Shown: positions 34,642 to 44,343, counted from the stretch's first letter. The stretch: 64,000 bases of DNA from an uncultured Oligoflexia bacterium (GCA_913058265.1 CAJXPQ010000002.1:62001-126000); one strand, 5' to 3'. Notes: a model not told the origin generated them from the letters alone. Program-made: numbers and translations.

Positions 34642-35202
34642 ATGGCCGAAGAAGGCACAGAAGAAGTCGGACAACAAGCAGCTGCAAAGCCGCCCAAAGA
34701 TTCTTCAGGAAAAAATCCATTAGTCGCAATTTTATTAATAGTTAATATGGCATGCTTAGGTGCTGTAGCATTTATGCAGTTCAAATTTATGGAAATGGAA
34801 AAAAGTAGACCGGATCTTACAACTCTTTTAAAAGAAATGAATGCGGATAATAATTCTGAGCTAGATACAGAGCTTCCTCCAACAGAATCAATTTCAAAAG
34901 AGAACTTAGTTGATCTTGCAACATTCACAGTAAACTTGGCCCAAGGTGACGGTCCAAGAAGATACGTTAGACTTAACGCCGTGTTAAAGATGAGTGCAGA
35001 TTCTGAGCTGTCTGAGATTGAAGCGAGAAAACCTCAGATAAGAGATACGATCATTGGGATTTTAAATTCGAAAAGACCAGAGGATATATTGAAGAGAGAT
35101 GGTAAGCTTTATTTAAAGCAGGAAGTTAAGTCAGCAATCAATTCTTTTTTAATAGATGGAAAAGTGGTTGATGTATTTTATGTTGGATTTCAAATTAACT
35201 AA
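34642..35202 (+). CDS. fliL: Flagellar stator-associated protein FliL
   Basis: FliL is a single-pass inner-membrane protein that surrounds the stator ring and supports torque. The 186 residues have a cytosolic acidic/Pro-rich N-terminus, one membrane segment (NPLVAILLIVNMACLGAVAF, about 29-48), and a periplasmic stomatin-like domain. The family core is VDLATFTVNLAQGDGPRRYVRL, followed by RDTIIGILNSKRPEDIL. It is the first gene after the operon promoter, with an AGGAG site. fliM follows after 82 bases. Confidence 0.95.
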   Translation: MAEEGTEEVGQQAAAKPPKDSSGKNPLVAILLIVNMACLGAVAFMQFKFMEMEKSRPDLTTLLKEMNADNNSELDTELPPTESISKENLVDLATFTVNLAQGDGPRRYVRLNAVLKMSADSELSEIEARKPQIRDTIIGILNSKRPEDILKRDGKLYLKQEVKSAINSFLIDGKVVDVFYVGFQIN

Positions 35203-35284
35203 CAACAATTAGTTAATTAAGTAATAGAGACAAAAGAGTGAGGTTTGCAGGAAGCGAACCTAGAAAGACCCAGGAGGGGACAAA

Positions 35285-36280
35285 ATGGCACAGGTTTTAA
35301 GTCAAGATGAAGTCGATGCTTTACTTAGTGCGGTCAACGATGACGCAGATACTGAGCTGGATTCAGGGTTTGATGATGACTTTGATGATGATGATGATTC
35401 CGAGAATATTCAACCATACGACCTAACAAACCAAGATAGAGTAATCCGTGGGCGAATGCCTATCCTTGAAATTATATATGAAAGATTCATTAGATCATTC
35501 AGAGTTTCTCTTTCTAATAGTTTAAGAAAAATTTCAACTATCTCAATGATATCAACTGACCTTTTAAAGTTTGGTGAGTTTGTTAACACTCTGCCGATTC
35601 CAAGTTGTATGTGCATCATGCGATTCAATGAGTTGCGTGGGCCAGCTCTTTTGGTATTTGAGTCAAAGCTTGCATATGCCATTATCGACTCATACTTTGG
35701 TGGAACAGATAGACCCTTTACAAAAATTGAAGGAAAAGAATTTACGTCGATAGAACTTTCTTTTATGAAGAGAGTTATGGATATGGCAATTGATGATCTT
35801 GAGGATGCTTGGCAACCAGTTCATAAAATTGATGCTCAGTATGTAAGAACTGAAATTAATCCGCAGTTTGTTGGTGTTGTCCCTCCAAGTGACGTTATTA
35901 TCACGACTACCTTTGAGGTTGAGTTCGAATCTGCCTCTGGAACAATTATGGTCGTTATTCCTTATTCAACAATTGAACCTATTAAACAAAAACTAAGTTC
36001 TAGTTACCAGTCTGAAAACGATACTGTAGATAGCTTGTGGACTCAGGCGATGAACGAGCATGTGAATGAGGCAACAGCGTCTGCAATTGTAAAGCTCGGA
36101 GATACTGAAATGACTGTTGGTGATTTAGTTAGCTTACAGCCAGGAGATATTATTCCTTTGAGCCAAGAGGTTTCTGGAGAGTTAGGTATTGAGGTTGAAG
36201 GAGTTAAAAAGCTTCAATGTCTTGCAGGTGAATACAAAGGTAATCGTGCCGTACAAATTACAAAAAGAATGGATAAGTAA
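35285..36280 (+). CDS. fliM: Flagellar motor switch protein FliM
   Basis: FliM is the C-ring protein that binds CheY-P and sets rotation sense. The N-terminus MAQVLSQDEVDALLSAV is the CheY-binding segment. A highly acidic linker of Asp repeats follows (about residues 17-40), then the middle domain with LEIIYERFIRSFRVSLSNSL and the GG motif YFGGTDRPF. The C-terminal SpoA domain ends the 331 residues. AGGAGGGG precedes the ATG. It sits 14 bases from fliN, its C-ring partner. Confidence 0.97.
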   Translation: MAQVLSQDEVDALLSAVNDDADTELDSGFDDDFDDDDDSENIQPYDLTNQDRVIRGRMPILEIIYERFIRSFRVSLSNSLRKISTISMISTDLLKFGEFVNTLPIPSCMCIMRFNELRGPALLVFESKLAYAIIDSYFGGTDRPFTKIEGKEFTSIELSFMKRVMDMAIDDLEDAWQPVHKIDAQYVRTEINPQFVGVVPPSDVIITTTFEVEFESASGTIMVVIPYSTIEPIKQKLSSSYQSENDTVDSLWTQAMNEHVNEATASAIVKLGDTEMTVGDLVSLQPGDIIPLSQEVSGELGIEVEGVKKLQCLAGEYKGNRAVQITKRMDK

Positions 36281-36294
36281 TAAAGGAAAGAGCA

Positions 36295-36669
36295 ATGGAT
36301 GAGAACTCAGAAGACAATGTTGTAGAAATGAACCAAGATCAAAAAGATGCGATCACAACTCTGGCCGATACTATTCAGACTGGAGATGAAGCTCTAAATA
36401 AGCTAAAGGTTCAAAACTTAGATTTTATATTAGATATACCTCTAAAGGTAAGTGTTGAGTTGGGACGTGCTCAAGTTGTTATTAAGGATTTATTACAACT
36501 TGGACAAGGTTCGGTTCTTGAACTAGATAAGTTAGCAGGGGAGCCGTTAGAGGTTCTTGTAAACGGAAAGCTAGTTGCAAGAGGTGAAGTTGTTGTTGTT
36601 AACGAAAAATTTGGTATCAGGTTGACCGATATTATCAGTCCTCTTGAGAGAATTGAAACATTAAAATAA
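36295..36669 (+). CDS. fliN: Flagellar motor switch protein FliN
   Basis: The 124-residue C-ring protein consists of an acidic N-terminal 45 residues and a SpoA domain: FILDIPLKVSVELGRAQVVI, LLQLGQGSVLELDKLAGEPL, VLVNGKLVARGEVVVV and FGIRLTDIISPLERI. It forms the lower part of the rotor with FliM and docks export cargo complexes. AAAGGAAAG lies upstream. It is tightly packed between fliM and fliO. Confidence 0.97.
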   Translation: MDENSEDNVVEMNQDQKDAITTLADTIQTGDEALNKLKVQNLDFILDIPLKVSVELGRAQVVIKDLLQLGQGSVLELDKLAGEPLEVLVNGKLVARGEVVVVNEKFGIRLTDIISPLERIETLK

Positions 36670-36682
36670 ATAAGGAAATAGT

Positions 36683-37807
36683 ATGAGAAACTATTTAAGA
36701 ACAATTTTAATTTTAGCTTTCACTTTTAGTCTAGCAGCTCAGGGCTCTGTAACTATTGAGAAGTTAAACTTCAAGAAAGGATCTAAAACAGGAATGCTTT
36801 CTGTTGAGTTTAAAGGAAATCTTAAAGATTACCCAGAGCTAAGTATTAATGGAAAATCTATTCAGGTTCTTATTCCAAACGCTAAAGTTTCAAAACCTAT
36901 TGAGAAATCAATAAGTTTCTCATCAACTTTAAAAGATACACAGCTAAGAGCTTATCAATCAACAAAAAGCTCTTCAAAAATCAAAGTTCTTCTTCCATTC
37001 AATATAGAAAAAATGAAAGATAAAGTGAGTTTAACGATTAGAGATAATCGGATTGAGTTAACATTTCCTAGAAAAGTTATGCCTTTGAAAGTCGCTCCTA
37101 AGTTTGGATCAATTCTTAAGAAAACGAAAAAGAAAAGTGTGAAAAAAGATTTCCTTGATGAAGCCTATTTAAATAGTTTGTTAAAGATAGATAAAAAGAA
37201 AACAGTTAAAAAAGAGGCTTCAGTAGCAGTAAAGAAAAAATCTAAAGATATTATGAAAGATAAGGTCTCAATGAGTATGGCAGCAGCAAAAACGCCATCT
37301 AAGAAAGATAACTTCTCTCTCATGGAGTATGGTGGGAAGTTTGTTGCTTTCCTCGGTCTTGTTCTACTTTTATTCTACGGACTAGTTACATTAATGAAAA
37401 AAGGATTTATTAAAAAAGGAAAACTAGGGTTCTTAAACAATGCCGAGCAAGTTTCAGTCCTAAATCAGACATTTATAGGACCTAAGAAAAGCTTAATGCT
37501 AGTTAAAGCACATAATCAGGTTTTCCTTGTGAGTAATACAGAAGCAGGTATTCATGCAATCTCTGAAATTAAAGATGTTGCAGGTTTATTAAAAGGTGAA
37601 GAAAAAAGTCTAACAGGACATAATTTTGATACCAACTTAGGAACAGCAGATAGTGACACTCTTCTTGAAAGTAGAATTAAAGTTAAAGACGATATTTCAC
37701 TTTCCAATCAGGCATCATCTTTGTCTGACTATGGAAATGTTAAAGAAAAAGTAAAATTTTCAGATCAGTTAAAGAAAAAAGTAAAAGGGCTTAAGCCTCT
37801 TCAATAA
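36683..37807 (+). CDS. fliO: Flagellar biosynthesis protein FliO, long form
   Basis: FliO helps FliP assemble into the export gate. The C-terminal part carries the FliO domain: one membrane segment (FVAFLGLVLLLFYGLVTLM, about 222-240) followed by FLNNAEQVSVLNQTFIGPKK and VFLVSNTEAG. Unusually, 374 residues are present rather than about 120-150. A signal peptide (MRNYLRTILILAFTFSLAAQ) and a beta-rich, Lys-rich N-terminal region of about 200 residues come first. That region recalls AMIN-type peptidoglycan-binding domains but was not confirmed. Gene order fixes the identity. Confidence 0.88.
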   Translation: MRNYLRTILILAFTFSLAAQGSVTIEKLNFKKGSKTGMLSVEFKGNLKDYPELSINGKSIQVLIPNAKVSKPIEKSISFSSTLKDTQLRAYQSTKSSSKIKVLLPFNIEKMKDKVSLTIRDNRIELTFPRKVMPLKVAPKFGSILKKTKKKSVKKDFLDEAYLNSLLKIDKKKTVKKEASVAVKKKSKDIMKDKVSMSMAAAKTPSKKDNFSLMEYGGKFVAFLGLVLLLFYGLVTLMKKGFIKKGKLGFLNNAEQVSVLNQTFIGPKKSLMLVKAHNQVFLVSNTEAGIHAISEIKDVAGLLKGEEKSLTGHNFDTNLGTADSDTLLESRIKVKDDISLSNQASSLSDYGNVKEKVKFSDQLKKKVKGLKPLQ

Positions 37808-37815
37808 GGAAGTAA

Positions 37816-38571
37816 ATGAATATTAAAAAGTTAAATTTAAAATTTATGATTTCAAGTTTACTTCTCCTTATCTCTGGAAATGTATTCGCTCAAGCTTCTA
37901 ATATGAACCTACCTGGGCTAAGTGTTAATTTTGGTCAAGGAACAGATCTTGTCGATACAATGCAAGTGCTAATTCTTTTTACACTTTTATCTCTTGCTCC
38001 AGCATTCATTATTCTCTGTACATCATTTACAAGAATTATTGTTGTTCTCTCTTTTATGAGACAGGCGATTGGTACTCAGAGTATGCCACCAAATCAGCTA
38101 CTCGTTGGATTGGCCTTATTCCTTTCAATGTTTGTCATGATGCCTACCGGTAAGAATATTTACGAAAAATCTATCACTCCTTACATGAACAAAACGATCA
38201 ATACTTCGCAGGCCATTGCTGGAATCGAAGTTGAGCTTCGTGCTTTCATGCAAGGACAAGTTCGTAAAGCAGATATTGGACTATTCTATGATGTTACTGG
38301 AGAACCAGCACCCAATGATATTAATGATGTGCCAATTCATTTTTTAATTCCAGCCTTTATTATCTCGGAATTAAAGACCGCCTTTCAAATTGGCTTTTTA
38401 CTTTATATACCATTTCTAATTCTAGATATGGTCGTGGCATCTGTACTTATGGCGATGGGGATGATGATGCTTCCGCCAGTTATTATATCGATGCCTTTTA
38501 AACTATTATTATTTGTTCTGGTTGATGGTTGGCAGCTAGTAACAGGTTCTATTTTAAGATCATTTAATTAG
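37816..38571 (+). CDS. fliP: Flagellar export gate protein FliP
   Basis: FliP forms the core of the type III export gate in the basal body. The 251 residues start with a cleavable signal (MNIKKLNLKFMISSLLLLIS, ending VFAQA). They then show TLLSLAPAFIILCTSFTRII, FMRQAIGTQSMPPNQLLVGL and the late IPFLILDMVVASVLMAMGMM segment, all diagnostic. Four membrane segments follow the signal. It is encoded 8 bases after fliO and 17 bases before fliQ, in the usual order. Confidence 0.98.
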   Translation: MNIKKLNLKFMISSLLLLISGNVFAQASNMNLPGLSVNFGQGTDLVDTMQVLILFTLLSLAPAFIILCTSFTRIIVVLSFMRQAIGTQSMPPNQLLVGLALFLSMFVMMPTGKNIYEKSITPYMNKTINTSQAIAGIEVELRAFMQGQVRKADIGLFYDVTGEPAPNDINDVPIHFLIPAFIISELKTAFQIGFLLYIPFLILDMVVASVLMAMGMMMLPPVIISMPFKLLLFVLVDGWQLVTGSILRSFN

Positions 38572-38588
38572 AAGAGAAGGAGTCTCTC

Positions 38589-38864
38589 ATGGATCATGGA
38601 TTTGTTATTGAAATTACGAATCGAGCAGTAAAGGTTACAATGATGCTAGCAGCTCCTATGTTGCTTGGTGCACTTGTTATGGGTATTATCATTTCATTGT
38701 TTCAGGCTGTTACGCAAATCAACGAGCAAACACTTTCTTTTATTCCAAAGATACTAGTAATTGTTATGGCGCTGGTGTTTTTGAGTCCATGGATGATGGA
38801 GACAATGACATCATTTACACGTGACTTATATACAAGTATTCCATCGGTGGTAATGGAAAGATGA
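38589..38864 (+). CDS. fliQ: Flagellar export gate protein FliQ
   Basis: The product has 91 residues with two membrane hairpin helices. The family core reads PMLLGALVMGIIISLFQAVT, then QINEQTLSFIPKI. It packs around the FliP-FliR ring of the export gate. AAGGAG precedes the start. The stop codon overlaps the fliR start in an ATGA, giving translational coupling. Confidence 0.97.
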   Translation: MDHGFVIEITNRAVKVTMMLAAPMLLGALVMGIIISLFQAVTQINEQTLSFIPKILVIVMALVFLSPWMMETMTSFTRDLYTSIPSVVMER

Positions 38865-39640
38865 TAAATGTAAGTATTGTAGATTTACCTTTAGTTATAG
38901 CATTCTGGCTAACTTTTACGAGGTGGGTAGCAGTACTTTTTCAACTTCCAATATTTGATAATACAAGTATTCCAGTAACGGCAAAAGTTTTAACGAGCTT
39001 ACTTATTTCATACGCTTTCTTTCCGATGGTTAAAACACATATGTTAAATGAAGTTTTAACTGTTGGTGCAGAGCATTTTTGGTATCTAACAATCTTCCAT
39101 ACGATCGTAGGATTACTTATTGGATTTCTTGTTAAGTCCATCATGCAAACATTTATTGCTGCCGGAAGTATCATGACTCAACAAATCGGATTTGCTTCGA
39201 TTAGTTATTTTGATCCGACTTTTGTTTCAAGAATTGGTCCTTTTGAAAAAATTATTCAATGGACCATTCTCATCATGATCATTTCTACCGGGGCTCTATT
39301 GCCCATGTTTAAAGGGGTTGTAAACTCTTTCTTTAGTATAAGTGCTGTCAGCATTGGGAAAATGGCAACTATCCCTATTTTTTACCAAGACTTCTTTAAG
39401 GGAGTCTTTGAGGCAGCATTTTTATTAGCAACACCTATCCTTTTTACAAACTTAATTTTAAATATGGTTATGGGTATCATTGCTAGGACGGTTCCTCAAA
39501 TGAATATTTTAATGGTTAGTTTTGTTGTTAATATTGGTATTGGACTAATTGTATTTTTCGCCATCTCTGATGAATTTTTTCATGTGGCATATAAAATGTA
39601 CGTAGATAGGTTGGGCGATTGGTTCCAATTTGTTATATAG
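38861..39640 (+). CDS. fliR: Flagellar export gate protein FliR
   Basis: FliR completes the FliP5-Q4-R1 export gate and contacts FlhB. It has 259 residues with about six hydrophobic segments. Family patterns include TFTRWVAVLFQLPIFDNTSI, LLIGFLVKSIMQTFIAAGSI and FASISYFDPTF. It overlaps fliQ by 4 bases and lies 11 bases before flhB, its direct partner, which is fused to FliR in some bacteria. Confidence 0.97.
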   Translation: MINVSIVDLPLVIAFWLTFTRWVAVLFQLPIFDNTSIPVTAKVLTSLLISYAFFPMVKTHMLNEVLTVGAEHFWYLTIFHTIVGLLIGFLVKSIMQTFIAAGSIMTQQIGFASISYFDPTFVSRIGPFEKIIQWTILIMIISTGALLPMFKGVVNSFFSISAVSIGKMATIPIFYQDFFKGVFEAAFLLATPILFTNLILNMVMGIIARTVPQMNILMVSFVVNIGIGLIVFFAISDEFFHVAYKMYVDRLGDWFQFVI

Positions 39641-39651
39641 GAGAGTAGTTA

Positions 39652-40728
39652 ATGTCCTCAGATGATTCTGGCGAAAAAACAGAAGAACCCACCCAGCATC
39701 GTATAGACGAAGCTCGTAAGAAAGGTGATGTTTCCTCGTCTAAGGAGCTGAACAGTGTTCTGATTTTATCGGGTGTCTTTTCTGTTTTAATCCTATCATC
39801 ACTATATATCTTCGAAGTAATGTCTGAATATATTGGATGGTTGTATACATTAGATATGAGACAAGCATTTACCAAAGAATTAGGAACAGAAATATTTAAA
39901 GAGTCCTTTTATGCTATTGGAAAAAGTATCGCTCCAGTATTCGTCACGTCGATGCTTCTTGGTTTCTTGTCGCAGGTGATGCAAATAGGATTTCTGTATT
40001 CTCCTGAAGCATTACAATTGAAGTTTGAGCGAGTAAATCCACTGGCTGGATTCAAAAGATTATTTTCTAAAAAATCTGTGGGTGAAGCTGTTAAGGGAAT
40101 GTTTAAATTCTCTGTTATCATGTGTATCACTTACTTTATTTTATCTCAAAATATTACAAGCTTTATTGGATTCCTTCATGTTGAGCCTGCTGAGGCACTA
40201 AGTTATGGTGAAACCTTTGCATTTAAACTTGCTGGTGCCATTTTGATGGGGCTGATGCTTGTTGCTATAGCTGACTTCTTTTGGGAGAAGTACACGTACA
40301 CAGAAAAGCTTAGAATGACGAAGCAACAAGTAAAAGAAGAGAATAAACAAAAAGAGGGTAATCCCGAAATAAAGCAAAAAATACGTGCAATTCAGAGGGA
40401 AATGGCCTCTAAAAGAATGCTTGCAGATGTTCCAAAAGCAGATGTAATTATTACAAACCCTACCCATATAAGCGTCGTTGTAAGGTATGATGGTTTAACG
40501 ATGGTTGCCCCTCAAGTCATTGGGAAAGGTCAAGATCATATTGCCATGAAAATTCGCGAAATTGCTAAAGAACACAATATTCCAATTATCGAAAATGTAC
40601 CTTTAGCGCGAGCACTATTTAAGACAGTTAAGGTTGGAGAAGGCGTTCCAAGATCACTATATAAGGCAGTCGCAGAGATTCTAGCCTTTGTTTTTAAATT
40701 AAAGAAAAAAAGAAAAGCATTAAATTAA
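39652..40728 (+). CDS. flhB: Flagellar export switch protein FlhB
   Basis: FlhB sets export specificity from rod-hook to filament substrates by self-cleavage. The N-terminal GEKTEEPTQHRIDEARKKGD motif and four membrane segments are followed by the cytosolic domain. The autocleavage site NPTH is at 269-272, the same numbering as in Salmonella, inside DVIITNPTHISVVVRYD. The length of 358 residues is normal. AGGAG lies upstream, and flhA starts 9 bases after the stop. Confidence 0.98.
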   Translation: MSSDDSGEKTEEPTQHRIDEARKKGDVSSSKELNSVLILSGVFSVLILSSLYIFEVMSEYIGWLYTLDMRQAFTKELGTEIFKESFYAIGKSIAPVFVTSMLLGFLSQVMQIGFLYSPEALQLKFERVNPLAGFKRLFSKKSVGEAVKGMFKFSVIMCITYFILSQNITSFIGFLHVEPAEALSYGETFAFKLAGAILMGLMLVAIADFFWEKYTYTEKLRMTKQQVKEENKQKEGNPEIKQKIRAIQREMASKRMLADVPKADVIITNPTHISVVVRYDGLTMVAPQVIGKGQDHIAMKIREIAKEHNIPIIENVPLARALFKTVKVGEGVPRSLYKAVAEILAFVFKLKKKRKALN

Positions 40729-40737
40729 GGATGATTT

Positions 40738-42798
40738 ATGTTTAGTAAGATATTTAAAAGTAACCCTGATATTTTTGTAGCCTTAGGCTTAATCCTTATC
40801 TTGGGTGTTATGATTGTACCTGTTGCTCCTTGGGCGATGGATTTACTTATTGCTTTAAGCCTTAGTGCTTCAATCATCATCTTGTTACTTAGTGTTTATA
40901 TCAAGAAGCCGTTAGACTTTTCTACTTTTCCAGCAGTCTTATTAGTTATTACATTATTCCGATTATCACTAAACGTGGCTTCAACTAAGAATATTCTTCT
41001 ACGTGGTGCTGCTGAAGGTGGTGGAGCTGCCGGTGATATAATCAAAGGTTTTGGAGAATATATTGTTTCAGGTAATTTTGCTGTCGGAATTATCATGTTC
41101 ATCATTTTTGTTATCATTAACTTTATCGTCATTACCAAAGGTGCTGGTAGGGTTGCAGAGGTTGCAGCAAGATTTACATTAGATGCAATGCCTGGAAAGC
41201 AAATGGCGATTGATGCCGATTTAAATGCAGGACTTATAAATGAATCTCAGGCGAAACTGAGACGTGAAGAAGTAGCTCAAGAAGCAGACTTTTACGGGTC
41301 TATGGACGGTGCAAGTAAGTTCGTTCGAGGGGATGCAATAGCCGGTATTTTAATTACGGCGATTAATATTATAGGCGGGATTATTGTTGGAGTTGCACAA
41401 GGTGGTATGGAGTTTGGTGCCGCAACGGAGACGTTTACACTTTTAACTGTTGGTGATGGTTTAATTGCTCAGATTCCAGCCATTGTTATCTCTACGGCTG
41501 CCGGTATTATCGCCACAAGAAATACAAATGATACAGGTCTATCAGAACAACTGACAAAGCAATTTTCATTTAATACCAAAGCTCTTTATATAACAGCTGG
41601 GATTCTATTCTTATTTGCTCTCATTCCTGGTTTTCCAGTCTTTCCGTTTGTTGCCATCTCTGCAATGATTGCTTTTGCAGCTTTTAGAATTGATAAAGGT
41701 AAGGAAGCGGAAGAAGCGAAAGGTAAGAAAGATGCTATTGATGAGAAAAAGGGTACCACTGATAACCTTGAGGAACTTCTTGCTCTTGAGATGGTTGAAC
41801 TTGAGGTTGGATATGGCCTCGTTAATATTGTAGATAGTGATCAAAATGGAGATCTTCTTGAACGAATATCTCATATTAGAAAACAGTTTGTGACAGATTG
41901 GGGGATTATAATTCCATCAATTCGTATCCGAGATAACCTCGAACTAAAGCCGGGTGGATACTCGCTTAAGATCAAAGGGATTGAAGTGGCCGAGGCTGAA
42001 CTTTTGCCAGATCACTTCCTTGCTATGGATCCAGGAACAGTTGTTGAGGAAATTGATGGTATCGCAACTAAAGAGCCAGTCTTTGGGCTTGATGCTGTAT
42101 GGATAAATGAAGAGTTGAAGGACGATGCTCAATATAACGGCTATACCGTAGTAGATCTCTCAACTGTTATGGCAACTCATATCACTGAGCTACTTAAGTC
42201 AAACCTTTCAGAGATGTTTGGACGTCAAGAACTTGCTCACGTACTTGATAACTTTAAGCAGGAATATCCAAAAGTTGTTGATGATTTAATCCCTGAAATC
42301 TTACCACTTGGCAGTGTGTTAAAAGTACTGCAAAATCTACTTAGGGAAGGTGTTCCTGTAAGAGATTTAAGAACGATTCTTGAATCCCTTGCTGAGCATG
42401 GTACAATGTTAAAGGACACTGATACTCTGACAGAAATGGCAAGAGAGTCATTGTACAGAACAATTACAGAGAGAGTTAAAAGTGATCAAGGAGACATCCC
42501 ACTGTTCACACTTGATCGTGGAATTGAAGAGTCATTGGCGCAAAATATTATTCAAACAGAAAAAGGTCAGGAGCTTTCATTGGATCCAAAATTAACTCAA
42601 ACTATTCTTGCAAGTTTGAATGAAAGGATTGAAGAGGCAACAAATATGGGTGAGAAAATGATTGTCTTATGTTCTCCAGTAGTACGAAGACACTTCAAAA
42701 GACTTACAGAAAAATTTATTCCGAACTTAATTGTGGTTAGCCATAATGAGTTAAGCCCGGAAGTGAACATAAGGTCCCTTGGGACCGTGAGGGTATAA
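40738..42798 (+). CDS. flhA: Flagellar export protein FlhA
   Basis: FlhA forms the nonameric ring of the export apparatus and binds chaperone-cargo complexes. It has 686 residues: eight membrane segments in the first half with the FHIPEP-type region (TLDAMPGKQMAIDADLNAGL, READFYGSMDGASKFVRGDA in a variant form), a charged linker near 320-345, and the C-terminal cytosolic domain with DNLELKPGGYSLKIKG and VIDHLSEML-like helices. Three bases separate it from flhF. AAGGATG precedes the start. Confidence 0.98.
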   Translation: MFSKIFKSNPDIFVALGLILILGVMIVPVAPWAMDLLIALSLSASIIILLLSVYIKKPLDFSTFPAVLLVITLFRLSLNVASTKNILLRGAAEGGGAAGDIIKGFGEYIVSGNFAVGIIMFIIFVIINFIVITKGAGRVAEVAARFTLDAMPGKQMAIDADLNAGLINESQAKLRREEVAQEADFYGSMDGASKFVRGDAIAGILITAINIIGGIIVGVAQGGMEFGAATETFTLLTVGDGLIAQIPAIVISTAAGIIATRNTNDTGLSEQLTKQFSFNTKALYITAGILFLFALIPGFPVFPFVAISAMIAFAAFRIDKGKEAEEAKGKKDAIDEKKGTTDNLEELLALEMVELEVGYGLVNIVDSDQNGDLLERISHIRKQFVTDWGIIIPSIRIRDNLELKPGGYSLKIKGIEVAEAELLPDHFLAMDPGTVVEEIDGIATKEPVFGLDAVWINEELKDDAQYNGYTVVDLSTVMATHITELLKSNLSEMFGRQELAHVLDNFKQEYPKVVDDLIPEILPLGSVLKVLQNLLREGVPVRDLRTILESLAEHGTMLKDTDTLTEMARESLYRTITERVKSDQGDIPLFTLDRGIEESLAQNIIQTEKGQELSLDPKLTQTILASLNERIEEATNMGEKMIVLCSPVVRRHFKRLTEKFIPNLIVVSHNELSPEVNIRSLGTVRV

Positions 42799-42801
42799 TA
42801 T

Positions 42802-44283
42802 ATGTTTGTAAAAAAATTCGAAGGTGACACATTAGATGCAGCACTTCAACAGGTCAAAAGAGAATTAGGACCTGATGCTATTATTCTTAAGACGGTAACG
42901 AATAAAGGTCTGAAAGGTGCTTTTAAGAAGAATCGTATCGAGATTACAGCAGCAATTTCTGAACAGAGTTATGAGAAGAAAGCAAGGGTTGATCACGTTA
43001 TGACTAGTCCACAACAGGAAGAGTTTTATCAAGCTCCTGCATCTCGCGTAAATAATATGATTAATAATTATGATGATCATAGGACAGGGCAATCTCAACG
43101 AAATGAGGCTTCAACCCAAACAGCTAGCTATGGTAATATGGGATTAAATAAAGTTGTTAACTCTGTTGCAAAGGCATCAACAAAATTAAAAAATTCTTTA
43201 GATGATTTTTTAACACTTGAAGAGGATCCTAAGGGTACTACTGCTAGCGGATCTCTTGATTCTTTCTTACAAGAAGCACCTCAAAAACAAGCAGCGACTC
43301 AACAACATAATAATCTAAATGAAGAAAGTCACTATGCTCAAGAATCAAAAACGGAAATGTTGATTGAGCAAGAGAGAATGCATAATGACGAAATTTCTTC
43401 TGAAATGAAACATGAAATAAAAAGTCAAAGACATCAAATTGAACTACTAGAACAAAAGCTTTTTGAGATCTCTGAGAGGATGACTCATAGGGGTGATGAT
43501 AGTGAACCTTTAGGAATCAAAGGGCTAAGAACAACTCTTAGATCTTTAGAGCTAAGTGAAAAAATAGTTCAGAAAATTATTAAAAAAGCAGTTTTCGAAT
43601 TAACAAAGGAAGACCTTGATGATGCCGATCTTGTTTATGACTTTGCCCTCCGTGAGATAAATGGCCTTGTGAATACAGATATGCCACTATTTTCATCTGT
43701 CGATACTGATGAGTCTCCAGTGGTAACAGCTCTGATTTCAGAGAACCCTTCAGGTCAAACATCTATGGCATTAAAGCTAGCTGTACTGCAAGAAGACGTT
43801 AAAGTCATTAGATTCAGAATGAATCCAAATGATGTTGATTCAGCAGATTTTACTACAAAAGTATTTAAGCTTGATGTAACAACTGTATCAACACTTGCTC
43901 ATTTGATGAGTGAGGCGAGAAAGGCCTTGGCAGATAGAAAGTCACTGATCTTAGATTTGAAATTAAGCTTTACTGACAATATTGAGTCAAAGAAATTTAT
44001 TGAGACCCTAAAACGCTCATTTGATCAATTAGAAATTTTGGTAACAATTTCGGGAATACATTCAGAATTATACAATAGAAAAATTCTTGCCAAGTATAAT
44101 TCATTTTCTAATGGTGCTATAATTTCTTATATCGATCAATGTTTGAGCTTTGGATCATTGTTGAATGTGCATGCTGAATATAATGATTTACCACTGAAGT
44201 TTTATGGAACAGGTCCAACAGTACCTGATGATATAGAAGCAGCAACGGCCGAAAGGATTTTGGCCGGAATGTTTGAATTGTAG
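42802..44283 (+). CDS. flhF: FlhF-like protein lacking GTPase motifs
   Basis: FlhF is normally an SRP-type GTPase that places the polar flagellum. The N-terminal B domain (MFVKKFEGDTLDAALQQVKR, ELGPDAIILKT) is conserved. A long Gln/Asn/Glu linker (about 60-225) and an N-domain helix bundle follow. In the G domain, the P-loop position reads SENPSGQTS (313-321), with Gln319 replacing the essential Lys. The DTYR, DTAGR and TKLDE motifs are also lost, but the closing VPDDIEAATAERILAGMFE is retained. It cannot bind and hydrolyse GTP in the usual way. Gene order (flhA-flhF-flhG-fliA) fixes its identity. Confidence 0.9.
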   Translation: MFVKKFEGDTLDAALQQVKRELGPDAIILKTVTNKGLKGAFKKNRIEITAAISEQSYEKKARVDHVMTSPQQEEFYQAPASRVNNMINNYDDHRTGQSQRNEASTQTASYGNMGLNKVVNSVAKASTKLKNSLDDFLTLEEDPKGTTASGSLDSFLQEAPQKQAATQQHNNLNEESHYAQESKTEMLIEQERMHNDEISSEMKHEIKSQRHQIELLEQKLFEISERMTHRGDDSEPLGIKGLRTTLRSLELSEKIVQKIIKKAVFELTKEDLDDADLVYDFALREINGLVNTDMPLFSSVDTDESPVVTALISENPSGQTSMALKLAVLQEDVKVIRFRMNPNDVDSADFTTKVFKLDVTTVSTLAHLMSEARKALADRKSLILDLKLSFTDNIESKKFIETLKRSFDQLEILVTISGIHSELYNRKILAKYNSFSNGAIISYIDQCLSFGSLLNVHAEYNDLPLKFYGTGPTVPDDIEAATAERILAGMFEL

Positions 44284-44343
44284 TTAAAACAAGTTGAGTT
44301 GAGCGTTCCAATAGGATGTTGGAATTAGAAAAACAGGAAGTTT

